Source: Pseudomonas yangonensis (GTDB taxonomy: Bacteria > Pseudomonadota > Gammaproteobacteria > Pseudomonadales > Pseudomonadaceae). Taken from it: a stretch of DNA of 64,000 nucleotides. This document shows positions 30,195 through 40,187 of the stretch, in pieces. Position 1 is the stretch's first letter, and every line of letters starts with the position of its first letter. The notes under the pieces are model-generated. The model was not told the DNA's origin. It saw only the letters and a list, made by a program, of their open reading frames with translations, and searched no databases. Where the stretch lies: the NCBI RefSeq assembly GCF_009932725.1, contig NZ_BLJU01000001.1, positions 248,001 through 312,000 on the forward strand, read 5' to 3'. Position numbers and translations under genes: made by a program.

Positions 30195-31165
30195 ATCACT
30201 CCGGCGCGCAGCAGATCGTGCATGTTGAGGGCGCCGACCGGGTTGTCCTGGTCGTCGACCACCACCAGCGCGTTGATCTTGTGGTCTTCCATGATTTTCA
30301 GTGCTTCGGCGGCGAGCATCTCGGCGCGGGCAGTCTTGCCGTGCGGGGTCATGACTTCGTCTATCGATGCCTGGCGCACGTCGATGCCCTTGTCCAGTGT
30401 GCGGCGCAGGTCGCCGTCGGTGAAGATGCCGGCCAGGCGGCCGTCTTCTTCGAGCACCACGGTCATGCCCAGACCTTTCTGGGTCATTTCCAGCAGCGCA
30501 TCGCGCAGGCTGGTGCCGCGATTCACCCGTGGCAGGGCGTCGCCTGCGTGCATGACGTTTTCCACCTTGAGCAGCAGCCGACGGCCGAGCGCGCCGCCCG
30601 GATGGGAAAAGGCAAAGTCTTCTGCGGTGAAGCCGCGCGCTTCCAGCAGGGCGATGGCCAGGGCATCGCCCAGCACCAGGCTGGCGGTGGTCGAAGAGGT
30701 CGGTGCCAGGTTCAGCGGGCAGGCTTCCTGGGACACGCGTGCGTCGAGATTGACTTCGGCGGCCTTGGCCAGCGGTGAGTCGGGGTTGCCGGTCATGCTG
30801 ATCAGGCGGATGCCGAGGCGTTTGATCAGCGGCAGCAAAGTGACGATCTCGGCGGTCGAGCCCGAGTTGGACAGGGCCAGAACGATGTCGTCCTTGGTGA
30901 TCATGCCCATGTCGCCGTGGCTGGCTTCGGCCGGGTGGACGAAGAATGCCGTGGTGCCGGTGCTGGCCAGGGTGGCGGCGATCTTGTTGCCGATATGACC
31001 GGACTTGCCCATGCCGACCACGACCACGCGCCCCTTGCAGCTCAGAATGAGCTCACAAGCCTTGATGAAATCGGCATTGATGCGGGGCAACAGCTCCTGC
31101 ACCGCTTCGAGTTCGAGGCGGATGGTGCGCTGCGCGGAATCAATCAGGTCGCGGGTCTGGTTCAT
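30191..31165 (-). CDS. kdsD: Arabinose-5-phosphate isomerase
   Basis: KdsD/KpsF, 324 residues, isomerises ribulose-5-phosphate to arabinose-5-phosphate, the first step toward KDO. The N-terminal SIS domain shows VVVGMGKSGHIGNKIAATLA and HPAEASHGDMGMI. Two CBS domains occupy about residues 205-324 (GDALPRVNRGTSLRDALLEM and later GKTARAEMLAAEALKIMEDH). First gene of the long minus-strand run to ptsO, divergent from mlaF. Confidence 0.96.
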   Translation of the reverse strand: MNQTRDLIDSAQRTIRLELEAVQELLPRINADFIKACELILSCKGRVVVVGMGKSGHIGNKIAATLASTGTTAFFVHPAEASHGDMGMITKDDIVLALSNSGSTAEIVTLLPLIKRLGIRLISMTGNPDSPLAKAAEVNLDARVSQEACPLNLAPTSSTTASLVLGDALAIALLEARGFTAEDFAFSHPGGALGRRLLLKVENVMHAGDALPRVNRGTSLRDALLEMTQKGLGMTVVLEEDGRLAGIFTDGDLRRTLDKGIDVRQASIDEVMTPHGKTARAEMLAAEALKIMEDHKINALVVVDDQDNPVGALNMHDLLRAGVM

Positions 31166-31288
31166 GGGGCTGAGCTGTCGGGCGAAAAAAGACGGAGATT
31201 ATAACGGGAAAAGCTCTCCGCGCTCACCCTCGCCGCAGCGAGGCAGTGTCGAAGCTGTCGCAAGACTGAACGCTGCATTGTGGCGCTA

Positions 31289-31318
31289 TTGGGCGGCATG
31301 TTCGGCAAATGCTATAGT
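31289..31318 (+). promoter_or_regulatory. Candidate sigma-70 promoter for mlaFEDCB
   Basis: A good -10 hexamer TATAGT is at 31313-31318, with a weak TTGGGC at 31289-31294 (18-bp spacing). It lies 90 bp before the mlaF start in the 243-bp gap between divergent kdsD and mlaF. Confidence 0.5.
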
Positions 31319-31408
31319 TCGCGGCCATTTTGGCCCCCTCTGGCCGGTGCGTGTCCTCGCTTCGGGAGGCGGCGTCTGCAAGGAAGGCCTGATTTTCAAG
31401 GAGTTCAG

Positions 31409-32218
31409 ATGAGCGCCGAGCACGATTATGCAATCGAGTTGCAGGGCGTCAGCTTTCAGCGCGGCACGCGGTCGATTTTCGACAAGGTCGACATCCGCAT
31501 CCCGCGCGGCAAGGTCACCGGCATCATGGGCCCCTCCGGCTGTGGCAAGACCACGCTGCTGCGCCTGATCGCCGCCGAGTTGCGCCCGTCTGCGGGCGAT
31601 GTACGTGTCGCTGGCGTCAGCCTGCCGAAGCTCTCGCGTGACGAGCTGTTCGATATGCGCAAGCAGATGGGCGTGTTGTTCCAGAGCGGGGCGCTGTTCA
31701 CCGATCTCGACGTGTTCGAGAACGTGGCCTTCCCGCTGCGCGTGCATACCCAACTCCCGGAAGAGATGATTCGCGACATCGTCCTGATAAAGTTGCAGGC
31801 CGTTGGCCTGCGCGGGGCGCTGGATCTGATGCCGGATGAGCTGTCCGGCGGCATGAAACGCCGTGTGGCGCTGGCGCGAGCTATCGCCCTCGATCCGCAG
31901 ATTCTGCTGTATGACGAGCCGTTCGTCGGCCAGGACCCTATCGCCATGGGCGTGCTGGTGCGTCTGATTCGCCTGCTCAACGATGCGCTGGGCATCACCA
32001 GCGTGGTGGTTTCTCACGATCTCGCGGAAACCGCCAGCATCGCCGATTACCTCTATGTCGTCGGTGATGCTCAGGTGCTGGGGCATGGCACGCCGGCCGA
32101 GCTGATGGAGTCGGACAACCCGCGTATTCGTCAGTTCATGAAGGGCATTCCGGACGGCCCGGTGCCGTTCCATTTTCCAGCGCCGGACTATCGCGAAGAT
32201 CTGTTGGGGAGAGCCTGA
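31409..32218 (+). CDS. mlaF: Phospholipid ABC transporter ATP-binding protein MlaF
   Basis: MlaF, 269 residues, ATPase of the MlaFEDB complex that moves phospholipids between the inner membrane and the periplasmic carrier MlaC to keep outer-membrane lipid asymmetry. Walker A is GPSGCGKTT, the signature is [15 protein letters not shown], and Walker B is [12 protein letters not shown]. Start at ATG 31409 after AAGGAG; the frame extending to 31280 covers the promoter and is not used. The stop overlaps the mlaE start by one base. Confidence 0.96.
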   Translation: MSAEHDYAIELQGVSFQRGTRSIFDKVDIRIPRGKVTGIMGPSGCGKTTLLRLIAAELRPSAGDVRVAGVSLPKLSRDELFDMRKQMGVLFQSGALFTDLDVFENVAFPLRVHTQLPEEMIRDIVLIKLQAVGLRGALDLMPDELSGGMKRRVALARAIALDPQILLYDEPFVGQDPIAMGVLVRLIRLLNDALGITSVVVSHDLAETASIADYLYVVGDAQVLGHGTPAELMESDNPRIRQFMKGIPDGPVPFHFPAPDYREDLLGRA

Positions 32219-33015
32219 TGCGCAAAATTTCACCGCTCGAACGGCTGCGGCTGTTCGGTCGTGCGGGTATCGATGTGGTCGCGACGCTGGGGCGTTCGGT
32301 GCTGTTTCTCGTCGGCGCGTTGTTCGGCCGCAGTCGCGCCGGCAAGCCGCTGCAACTGCTGATCAAGCAGTTGTTCGCGGTCGGCGTGATGTCCTTGGCG
32401 ATCATCGTCGTTTCCGGGATATTCATCGGCATGGTGCTGGCCCTGCAGGGCTACAACATTCTGGTCAGCTACGGCTCCGAGCAGGCAGTCGGGCAGATGG
32501 TTGCGCTGACCCTGTTGCGTGAGTTGGGTCCCGTGGTGACTGCATTGCTCTTCGCCGGCCGCGCCGGTTCCGCGCTGACGGCAGAAATCGGCAATATGAA
32601 ATCCACCGAGCAGCTTTCCAGTCTGGAGATGATCGGCGTCGATCCGCTCAAGTACATCGTCGCGCCGCGGCTGTGGGCCGGCTTCATTTCCATGCCACTG
32701 CTGGCGATGATCTTCAGTGTCGTGGGCATCTGGGGCGGGGCGATGGTTGCCGTGGACTGGCTGGGCGTCTACGAGGGCTCGTTCTGGTCCAACATGCAGA
32801 ACAGCGTTTCCTTTTACGATGATGTGCTCAATGGCGTGATCAAGAGCATCGTCTTCGCCTTCGTGGTGACCTGGATCGCCGTGTTCCAGGGCTACGACTG
32901 CGAACCCACTTCCGAGGGCATCAGCCGCGCGACCACGCGCACCGTGGTGTATGCCTCGCTGGCCGTTCTGGGCCTGGATTTCATTCTGACCGCTTTGATG
33001 TTTGGAGACTTCTGA
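32218..33015 (+). CDS. mlaE: Phospholipid ABC transporter permease MlaE
   Basis: MlaE, 265 residues, membrane permease of the Mla system with five or six hydrophobic segments. Family motifs include [20 protein letters not shown] and [20 protein letters not shown]. It overlaps mlaF and mlaD by one base each (TGATG), so the five mla genes are translated as one block. Confidence 0.96.
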   Translation: MRKISPLERLRLFGRAGIDVVATLGRSVLFLVGALFGRSRAGKPLQLLIKQLFAVGVMSLAIIVVSGIFIGMVLALQGYNILVSYGSEQAVGQMVALTLLRELGPVVTALLFAGRAGSALTAEIGNMKSTEQLSSLEMIGVDPLKYIVAPRLWAGFISMPLLAMIFSVVGIWGGAMVAVDWLGVYEGSFWSNMQNSVSFYDDVLNGVIKSIVFAFVVTWIAVFQGYDCEPTSEGISRATTRTVVYASLAVLGLDFILTALMFGDF

Positions 33016-33485
33016 TGCAAAACCGCACGCTGGAGATTGGTGTCGGCCTGTTCCTCATGGCCGGTGTGCTGGCCCTGCTGCTGCTGGCCCTGCGCGTCAG
33101 CGGCCTGAGCGTCGGCAGCGCAGGCGATACCTACAAGGTCTACGCCTACTTCGACAACATCGCCGGGCTGACCGTGCGCGCCAAGGTGACCATGGCCGGC
33201 GTGAGCATCGGCAAGGTCACCGCCATCGACCTGGATCGCGACAGCTACATGGGGCGGGTGACTCTGGAACTCGATGGCAACGTCAATAACCTGCCTGAGG
33301 ACTCCACCGCGTCGATCCTGACGGCTGGTTTGCTTGGCGAAAAATACATCGGCATCAGCGTCGGTGGTGACGAGGAGGTGCTCAAGGACGGCAGCACCAT
33401 CCACGACACGCAGTCCTCGCTGGTGCTGGAAGACCTGATTGGCAAATTCCTGCTCAATTCGGTCAATAAAGATGAAGCCAATTGA
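33015..33485 (+). CDS. mlaD: Phospholipid transport MCE protein MlaD
   Basis: MlaD, 156 residues, an inner-membrane anchored MCE-domain protein that forms a hexameric ring channelling lipids. The N-terminal anchor is VGLFLMAGVLALLLLALRVS, then the MCE domain YFDNIAGLTVRAKVTMAGVS. Length and domain order match the family. Confidence 0.95.
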   Translation: MQNRTLEIGVGLFLMAGVLALLLLALRVSGLSVGSAGDTYKVYAYFDNIAGLTVRAKVTMAGVSIGKVTAIDLDRDSYMGRVTLELDGNVNNLPEDSTASILTAGLLGEKYIGISVGGDEEVLKDGSTIHDTQSSLVLEDLIGKFLLNSVNKDEAN

Positions 33486-33499
33486 TGAGGGCTCCTGAC

Positions 33500-34132
33500 A
33501 TGTTCAAGACCGTGCGTAATTCCCTGCTGGCGTTGCTGGCCGTCATGCCGCTGCTGGCCGTCGCCGCGCCAAGCGCGCATGAGGTGGTGCAGCAGACCAC
33601 CGATACCCTGCTGGCTGATCTCAAGGCCAACAAGGAACGCTATCGCAGCGATCCCAACGCGTTCTACGAGTCGCTCAACGAGATTCTCGGCCCGGTGGTC
33701 GATGTCGACGGTATTTCCCGTGGCGTGATGACCGTGCGCTATTCGCGTCAGGCCTCGCCCGAGCAGATGAACCGCTTTCAGGAGAACTTCAAGCGCAGCC
33801 TGATGCAGTTCTATGGCAACGCCCTGCTCGAATACAACAACCAGGACATCCGCGTACTGCCGGCCAGCGGCAAGCAGGACGCCGAGCGTACTTCGGTCGG
33901 TATGGAAATCCGTGATGGCAAGGGCGTGGTTTATCCGCTGTCCTACACCATGGTTTCTCAGGATGGCACCTGGAAGCTGCGCAATGTGGTGATCAATGGC
34001 ATCAACGTCGGCAAGCTGTTCCGCGACCAGTTCGCCCAGTCGATGCAGAACAACCGCAACGACCTGGACAAGGTCATCGACACCTGGGCCGATACCGTGG
34101 CCAGGGCGCGCCAGGCTCGGGGCGAATCGTGA
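33500..34132 (+). CDS. mlaC: Periplasmic phospholipid-binding protein MlaC
   Basis: MlaC, 210 residues, the soluble periplasmic carrier that shuttles phospholipids between the outer-membrane MlaA complex and MlaFEDB. A Sec signal peptide (MFKTVRNSLLALLAVMPLLA, cleavage near AVA-AP) precedes the MlaC/Ttg2D fold. ATG 33500 with GAGGG upstream is preferred to ATG 33485, which overlaps the mlaD stop. In P. aeruginosa and P. putida this is Ttg2D, linked to solvent and antibiotic tolerance. Confidence 0.93.
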   Translation: MFKTVRNSLLALLAVMPLLAVAAPSAHEVVQQTTDTLLADLKANKERYRSDPNAFYESLNEILGPVVDVDGISRGVMTVRYSRQASPEQMNRFQENFKRSLMQFYGNALLEYNNQDIRVLPASGKQDAERTSVGMEIRDGKGVVYPLSYTMVSQDGTWKLRNVVINGINVGKLFRDQFAQSMQNNRNDLDKVIDTWADTVARARQARGES

Positions 34133-34437
34133 GTCAGGCGAGCATCAGTGAACGCGCCGCCGGGCAGTTGCAGCTCAGTGGCGTGCTCGATTACAGCACC
34201 GGGCCGCAGCTGCGCGAGCAGGGCGCGCGCCTGATCGCTTCCAGCAGCGCTGCGCGTCTTTCGCTCGACTGCAGTGCGGTGGAGAAATCCAGCAGTGTCG
34301 GTCTGGCACTGCTGCTGGCGTTCGTTCGCGATGCGCACAAAGCCGGGCGCGAGCTGTCGATCAGCGCGTTGCCTGGCGATATGCGAGAGATCGCTCAGGT
34401 CAGCGGTCTGCTCGAGTTGCTGCCGCTGCAATCGTGA
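34129..34437 (+). CDS. mlaB: STAS-domain protein MlaB
   Basis: MlaB, 102 residues, a single STAS domain that binds MlaF in the cytoplasm and is required for transporter assembly. The conserved Ser-containing stretch LDCSAVEKSSSVGLALLLAF is present. The GTG start at 34129 overlaps the mlaC stop by 4 bases. Last gene of mlaFEDCB. Confidence 0.93.
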   Translation: MSQASISERAAGQLQLSGVLDYSTGPQLREQGARLIASSSAARLSLDCSAVEKSSSVGLALLLAFVRDAHKAGRELSISALPGDMREIAQVSGLLELLPLQS

Positions 34438-34475
34438 AGCGCTTCGTCGTTCCGTCAGCACCGCTGCTGGCGGGG

Positions 34476-34504
34476 TTCGCAGGCGGAAGGCTTTTTTGTA
34501 TGAT
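34476..34504 (+). promoter_or_regulatory. Candidate sigma-70 promoter for ibaG-murA
   Basis: TTCGCA (34476-34481) and TATGAT (34499-34504) are 17 bp apart, 49 bp before the ibaG start. This would give ibaG-murA its own promoter downstream of the mla operon. Confidence 0.45.
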
Positions 34505-34552
34505 GGCCGACCCGCGGGCGCCGGTGCCCGAATGCGTCAGACGAGGTCGAGC

Positions 34553-36080
<1,528 letters not shown>

Positions 36081-36149
36081 TCGCCTGCGTCCGTTGTCGT
36101 AAGGCCGTTCCCTGTCGGAGCGGCCGCTTCCGTTCAAGGAAACCGTTTC

Positions 36150-36785
36150 ATGCTGACCATCGCCCTGTCCAAAGGCCGCATTCTCGATGACACCCTGCCG
36201 TTGCTGGCTGCGGCCGGTATCGAGCCGACCGAGAACCCGGACAAGAGCCGCAAACTGATCATTCCCACCACGCAGGATGACGTACGCCTGCTGATCGTGC
36301 GTGCTACCGACGTGCCGACCTATGTCGAACATGGCGCGGCTGACCTTGGCGTGGCGGGCAAGGATGTGCTGATGGAGTACGGCGGTCAGGGCATTTATGA
36401 ACCGCTGGATCTGCAGATCGCCAAGTGCAAGCTGATGACCGCCGGCAAGGTCGGCGCGCCGGAGCCCAAGGGCCGCCTGCGCGTGGCCACCAAGTTCGTC
36501 AACGTCGCCAAGCGCTACTACGCCGAGCAGGGCCGTCAGGTCGACATCATCAAGCTGTACGGCTCGATGGAGCTGGCGCCACTGGTGGGCCTGGCCGACA
36601 AGATCATCGACGTGGTCGACACCGGCAACACCTTGCGTGCCAACGGCCTGGAACCGCAGGAACTGATCGCCACCATCAGCTCGCGTCTGATCGTCAATAA
36701 GGCTTCGATGAAGATGCAGCACGGCCGCATCCAGGCGCTGATCGAAACCCTGCGTGGCGCGGTCGAGGCGCGACACCAAGGCTGA
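36150..36785 (+). CDS. hisG: ATP phosphoribosyltransferase, short form
   Basis: HisG, 211 residues, first step of histidine synthesis (ATP plus PRPP). This is the short form, which lacks the C-terminal ACT-like regulatory domain and works with the HisRS-like regulatory subunit HisZ, encoded elsewhere. Motifs [16 protein letters not shown] and the PRPP-site [14 protein letters not shown] are visible. It starts the hisG-hisD-hisC group after murA. Confidence 0.97.
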   Translation: MLTIALSKGRILDDTLPLLAAAGIEPTENPDKSRKLIIPTTQDDVRLLIVRATDVPTYVEHGAADLGVAGKDVLMEYGGQGIYEPLDLQIAKCKLMTAGKVGAPEPKGRLRVATKFVNVAKRYYAEQGRQVDIIKLYGSMELAPLVGLADKIIDVVDTGNTLRANGLEPQELIATISSRLIVNKASMKMQHGRIQALIETLRGAVEARHQG

Positions 36786-36908
36786 CTCCTTTCCGCGACT
36801 TCTGGTCGCGGCAGCCTATCCGTGTCATAGCCATTTTTCTTGGGTGCCCGCACGGTGGGCTTGCTACTCTAGCGGCGCCTGAGATTTGCTATTACACGAG
36901 GCTTTGCC

Positions 36909-38219
36909 ATGACCGCTCCCATTGCCGTTCGCCGACTCAACGCTGCTGACCAGGATTTCGCCCGACACCTGGATCATCTGCTGAGCTGGGAGAGCGTGTC
37001 TGACGATGGCGTCAACCAACGCGTGCTGGAAATCATCCAGGCCGTGCGCCAGCGTGGCGATGCGGCCCTGGTCGAGTACACCCAGCGTTTCGATGGCCTG
37101 GAGGTCGCCTCCATGGCCGACCTGATCCTGCCGCGCGAGCGTCTGGAGCTGGCCCTGACCCGCATCAGCGCCGAGCAGCGTCAGGCCCTCGAAGTCGCCG
37201 CCGAGCGCGTGCGCAGCTACCACGAGAAGCAGAAGCAGGATTCCTGGCGCTACAGCGAAGCCGACGGCACCGTGCTGGGGCAGAAAGTCACCCCGCTGGA
37301 CCGCGCCGGCCTGTACGTGCCGGGCGGCAAAGCCTCCTATCCGTCTTCGGTGTTGATGAATGCCATCCCGGCCAAGGTCGCCGGCGTGCCCGAGGTGGTC
37401 ATGGTGGTACCGACCCCGCGCGGCGAGATCAACGAGATCGTCCTGGCAGCTGCCGCCATCGCCGGCGTCGACCGGGTGTTCACCATTGGTGGCGCCCAGG
37501 CCGTGGCGGCGCTGGCCTATGGCACCGAGAGCGTGCCGCCGGTGGACAAGATCGTCGGCCCGGGCAACATCTACGTGGCTACCGCCAAGCGCCACGTGTT
37601 CGGCAAGGTCGGTATCGACATGATCGCCGGGCCCTCGGAAATTCTGGTGGTATGCGATGGCCAGACCGATCCGGACTGGATCGCCATGGACCTGTTCTCC
37701 CAGGCCGAGCACGACGAGGATGCTCAGTCGATCCTGGTCAGCCCGGATGCCGCTTTCCTCGACAAGGTTGCCGAGAGCATCGCCAAGCTGCTGCCGACCA
37801 TGGAGCGGGCCGAGATCATCCGCACCTCGCTGGAAGGTCGTGGCGCGCTGATCCAGGTGGCGGACATGGCCCAGGCCATCGAGGTGGCCAACCGCATCGC
37901 GCCCGAGCACCTGGAGCTGTCGGTGGCCGACCCCGAGGCCTGGCTGCCCGAGATTCGCCACGCCGGCGCCATCTTCATGGGGCGCTACACCGCGGAAGCC
38001 TTGGGCGACTACGTGGCCGGCCCGAATCACGTGCTGCCCACTTCCGGCACCGCGCGCTTTTCCTCGCCGCTGGGGGTGTACGACTTCCAGAAGCGTTCGT
38101 CGATCATCTTCTGCTCGCCGGACGGCGCGTCGGAGCTGGGCAAGAGCGCTTCGGTGCTGGCCCGCGGCGAGTCGCTGACAGCGCACGCACGCAGCGCCGA
38201 GTACCGCATCAAAGAGTGA
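36909..38219 (+). CDS. hisD: Histidinol dehydrogenase
   Basis: HisD, 436 residues, catalyses the last two oxidations of histidine synthesis (histidinol to histidine) with NAD+ and Zn2+. Conserved stretches include [34 protein letters not shown], and the zinc/base region [12 protein letters not shown] and APEHLELS. A 123-bp gap to hisG holds a weak hairpin and a possible promoter, so it may be transcribed partly on its own. Confidence 0.98.
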   Translation: MTAPIAVRRLNAADQDFARHLDHLLSWESVSDDGVNQRVLEIIQAVRQRGDAALVEYTQRFDGLEVASMADLILPRERLELALTRISAEQRQALEVAAERVRSYHEKQKQDSWRYSEADGTVLGQKVTPLDRAGLYVPGGKASYPSSVLMNAIPAKVAGVPEVVMVVPTPRGEINEIVLAAAAIAGVDRVFTIGGAQAVAALAYGTESVPPVDKIVGPGNIYVATAKRHVFGKVGIDMIAGPSEILVVCDGQTDPDWIAMDLFSQAEHDEDAQSILVSPDAAFLDKVAESIAKLLPTMERAEIIRTSLEGRGALIQVADMAQAIEVANRIAPEHLELSVADPEAWLPEIRHAGAIFMGRYTAEALGDYVAGPNHVLPTSGTARFSSPLGVYDFQKRSSIIFCSPDGASELGKSASVLARGESLTAHARSAEYRIKE

Positions 38220-38229
38220 CCCGAACCGC

Positions 38230-38293
38230 GTAGGAACGAGTTCTGCTCGCGAGCAGCATGCGAGCAGAGCGCCAGGTGCGCTCTCGTTACTAC
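38230..38293. repeat. Nested inverted repeat between hisD and hisC
   Basis: Outer arms GTAGGAACGAG (38230-38240) and CTCGTTACTAC (38283-38293) pair at 10 of 11 positions. Inside them TCTGCTCGC (38242-38250) and GCGAGCAGA (38260-38268) pair perfectly. It resembles the GTAGGAGCGA-type REP sequences of pseudomonads and lies within the his transcript. Confidence 0.65.
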
Positions 38294-38330
38294 CGAGCAA
38301 TGTGAACCGAATTCGAGGAGAGAAGGGCAG

Positions 38331-39383
38331 ATGAGCAAATTCTGGAGCCCCTTCGTCAAGGACCTGGTGCCCTATGTGCCGGGCGAGCAGCCCAAGCTGA
38401 GCAAGCTGGTCAAGCTCAACACCAACGAGAACCCCTACGGCCCGTCGCCCAAGGCTATCGCGGCGATGCAGGCCGAGGTCAACGACGACCTGCGTCTGTA
38501 TCCGGACCCCAACGGCGACCGCCTGAAACAGGCAGTGGCCGACTATTACGGCGTGAGCACCGCCCAGGTGTTCGTCGGCAACGGCTCCGACGAGGTGCTC
38601 GCGCATGCCTTCCATGGTCTGTTCCAGCACGGGGCGCCACTGCTGTTCCCGGATATCAGCTACAGCTTCTATCCGGTGTACTGCGGTCTGTACGGCATCG
38701 ACTTTGAACAGATTGCGCTGGATGATGAGTTCCAGATCCGCGTCGAAGACTATGCCCGGCCCAATGGCGGCATCATCTTCCCCAATCCCAATGCGCCGAC
38801 CGGCTGCCTGCTGCCACTCGAGGCCGTCGAGCGTCTGCTGCAGGGCAGCCCGGATTCGGTGGTGCTGGTCGATGAGGCCTATATCGACTTCGGCGGCCAG
38901 AGCGCCATCGCTCTGGTCGACAAGTACCCGAACCTGCTGGTGACCCAGACCTTGTCCAAGTCGCGTTCGCTGGCCGGTCTGCGTGTCGGCATCGCGGTCG
39001 GTCACCCGGACCTGATCGAGGCGCTGGAGCGGATCAAGAACAGCTTCAACTCCTATCCCCTCGATCGCATGGCCATTGCCGGCGCGGCGGCGGCGTTCGA
39101 GGATCGCGAATACTTCGAGCAGACCTGCAAGCAGGTGATCGAAAGTCGTGAGCAGGTGGTCGTCGGGCTGCAGCAGCTGGGCTTCGAGGTACTGCCTTCG
39201 GCTGCCAATTTCGTCTTCGCCCGTCATCCGAACAAGGACGCTGCAACGCTGGCAGCCGGCCTGCGTGAGCAGGGTGTGATCGTGCGCCACTTCAAGCAGC
39301 AGCGTATCGCCCAGTTCCTGCGTATCACCATCGGTACGGCGGAGCAGAATCAGGCCTTGCTGGGCGCCCTGCAAAACCTGTAA
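38331..39383 (+). CDS. hisC: Histidinol-phosphate aminotransferase
   Basis: HisC, 350 residues, a PLP-dependent fold-type I aminotransferase of histidine synthesis. The PLP Lys is in [14 protein letters not shown], and [14 protein letters not shown] and FPNPNAPTG are family motifs. Start at ATG 38331 with GGAGAGAAGGG upstream. Followed by a strong terminator at 39397. Pseudomonads often carry a second hisC elsewhere. Confidence 0.96.
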   Translation: MSKFWSPFVKDLVPYVPGEQPKLSKLVKLNTNENPYGPSPKAIAAMQAEVNDDLRLYPDPNGDRLKQAVADYYGVSTAQVFVGNGSDEVLAHAFHGLFQHGAPLLFPDISYSFYPVYCGLYGIDFEQIALDDEFQIRVEDYARPNGGIIFPNPNAPTGCLLPLEAVERLLQGSPDSVVLVDEAYIDFGGQSAIALVDKYPNLLVTQTLSKSRSLAGLRVGIAVGHPDLIEALERIKNSFNSYPLDRMAIAGAAAAFEDREYFEQTCKQVIESREQVVVGLQQLGFEVLPSAANFVFARHPNKDAATLAAGLREQGVIVRHFKQQRIAQFLRITIGTAEQNQALLGALQNL

Positions 39384-39396
39384 TCCGGGCAGTTCG

Positions 39397-39433
39397 AAAA
39401 AAGCCGGTACCGCTCACGCGCTACCGGCTTTTT
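39397..39433. terminator. Rho-independent terminator after hisC
   Basis: A-tract, stem AAGCCGGTA (39401-39409), 12-base loop, stem TACCGGCTT, then T residues. A/T tracts on both sides allow it to serve both hisC (plus) and the DUF4198 gene (minus), whose stop is at 39455. Confidence 0.85.
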
Positions 39434-39454
39434 CATACGCGCTTTCCGTGGGCG

Positions 39455-40174
39455 TCACTCGTGGTGCGGTTCACCGAGGAAGGTCAGCGAGGTGAACAGG
39501 CCGCGGGTCTCGATATCGGCATCGTTCTCCACCGGCAGGCTCACTTCGGCGCTGATGATATTCAGCCCCTCGTTACGCACCATGACCTGTGCACGGCCCT
39601 CGGCATCGGTTACCGCGCTGACCTGATGCGGAGCACTGCGGTAGTCACCGATCAATTCGACTCCCTTCATTGGCTTGCCATCTACCAGCACACGCACCGG
39701 CAGGGGCTTGCCAGGGCCGACCTTGAGCGGATCGACCTCTGGAACGATGACCAGTTTCAGCGCCTTGAGATCGGGCAGCTTGGCGCCTTCGGCATGGATC
39801 GCCAGGCTGTACTTGAAGGTATGCAAGGACTCGGTGGAATCAGGTACCTGGCTGCGGCCCTGGTTGATCCATTGGCCGTCCGGGGTTTTCGACCAGGCGC
39901 CGTTGTCCAGCGCGACACCGAGTACCGCGGGTTTCTTCAAGGGTTGCAGGCGGGCATGGTCGGCCAGGCGCTCGACGGTCACCGGAATCATCTTGCCGGC
40001 GGCGTCATAGGCCCAGGCACCGCTGATCTTCTCCGGCTTGAAGGCGTTGTCTTCGGCTCCGTGGCCATAGACCACTTCGATGTTGCCGCGTCGCTCCTCG
40101 GTCCACAGGCCGTGGGCGAGAACGCTACTGCTGGCGAACAGGCCGGCGAGCAGCAGGCAGGCGGGAATGCGCAT
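39455..40174 (-). CDS. Periplasmic DUF4198 (NikM-like) protein
   Basis: A 239-residue exported protein with a Sec signal peptide (MRIPACLLLAGLFASSSVLA, then HGLW). The mature N-terminus begins at or near His, a common metal-binding arrangement in such proteins. It has DUF4198-type Ig-like sheets ending in GEPHHE. DUF4198 proteins are often found with metal permeases or TonB receptors and are thought to bind metal ions in the periplasm. ATG 40174 is preferred over the frame opening at 40186. It lies 13 bp after the TonB receptor gene and is surely cotranscribed with it. Metal identity is unknown. Confidence 0.78.
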   Translation of the reverse strand: MRIPACLLLAGLFASSSVLAHGLWTEERRGNIEVVYGHGAEDNAFKPEKISGAWAYDAAGKMIPVTVERLADHARLQPLKKPAVLGVALDNGAWSKTPDGQWINQGRSQVPDSTESLHTFKYSLAIHAEGAKLPDLKALKLVIVPEVDPLKVGPGKPLPVRVLVDGKPMKGVELIGDYRSAPHQVSAVTDAEGRAQVMVRNEGLNIISAEVSLPVENDADIETRGLFTSLTFLGEPHHE

Positions 40175-40187
40175 GAATATCTCCAAT

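Noticed and set aside
36864..39374. 836-residue open frame on the minus strand opposite hisD and hisC
   Set aside because: It spans two well-supported histidine genes and their gap, with no recognisable motif; a codon-bias artefact of GC-rich third positions.
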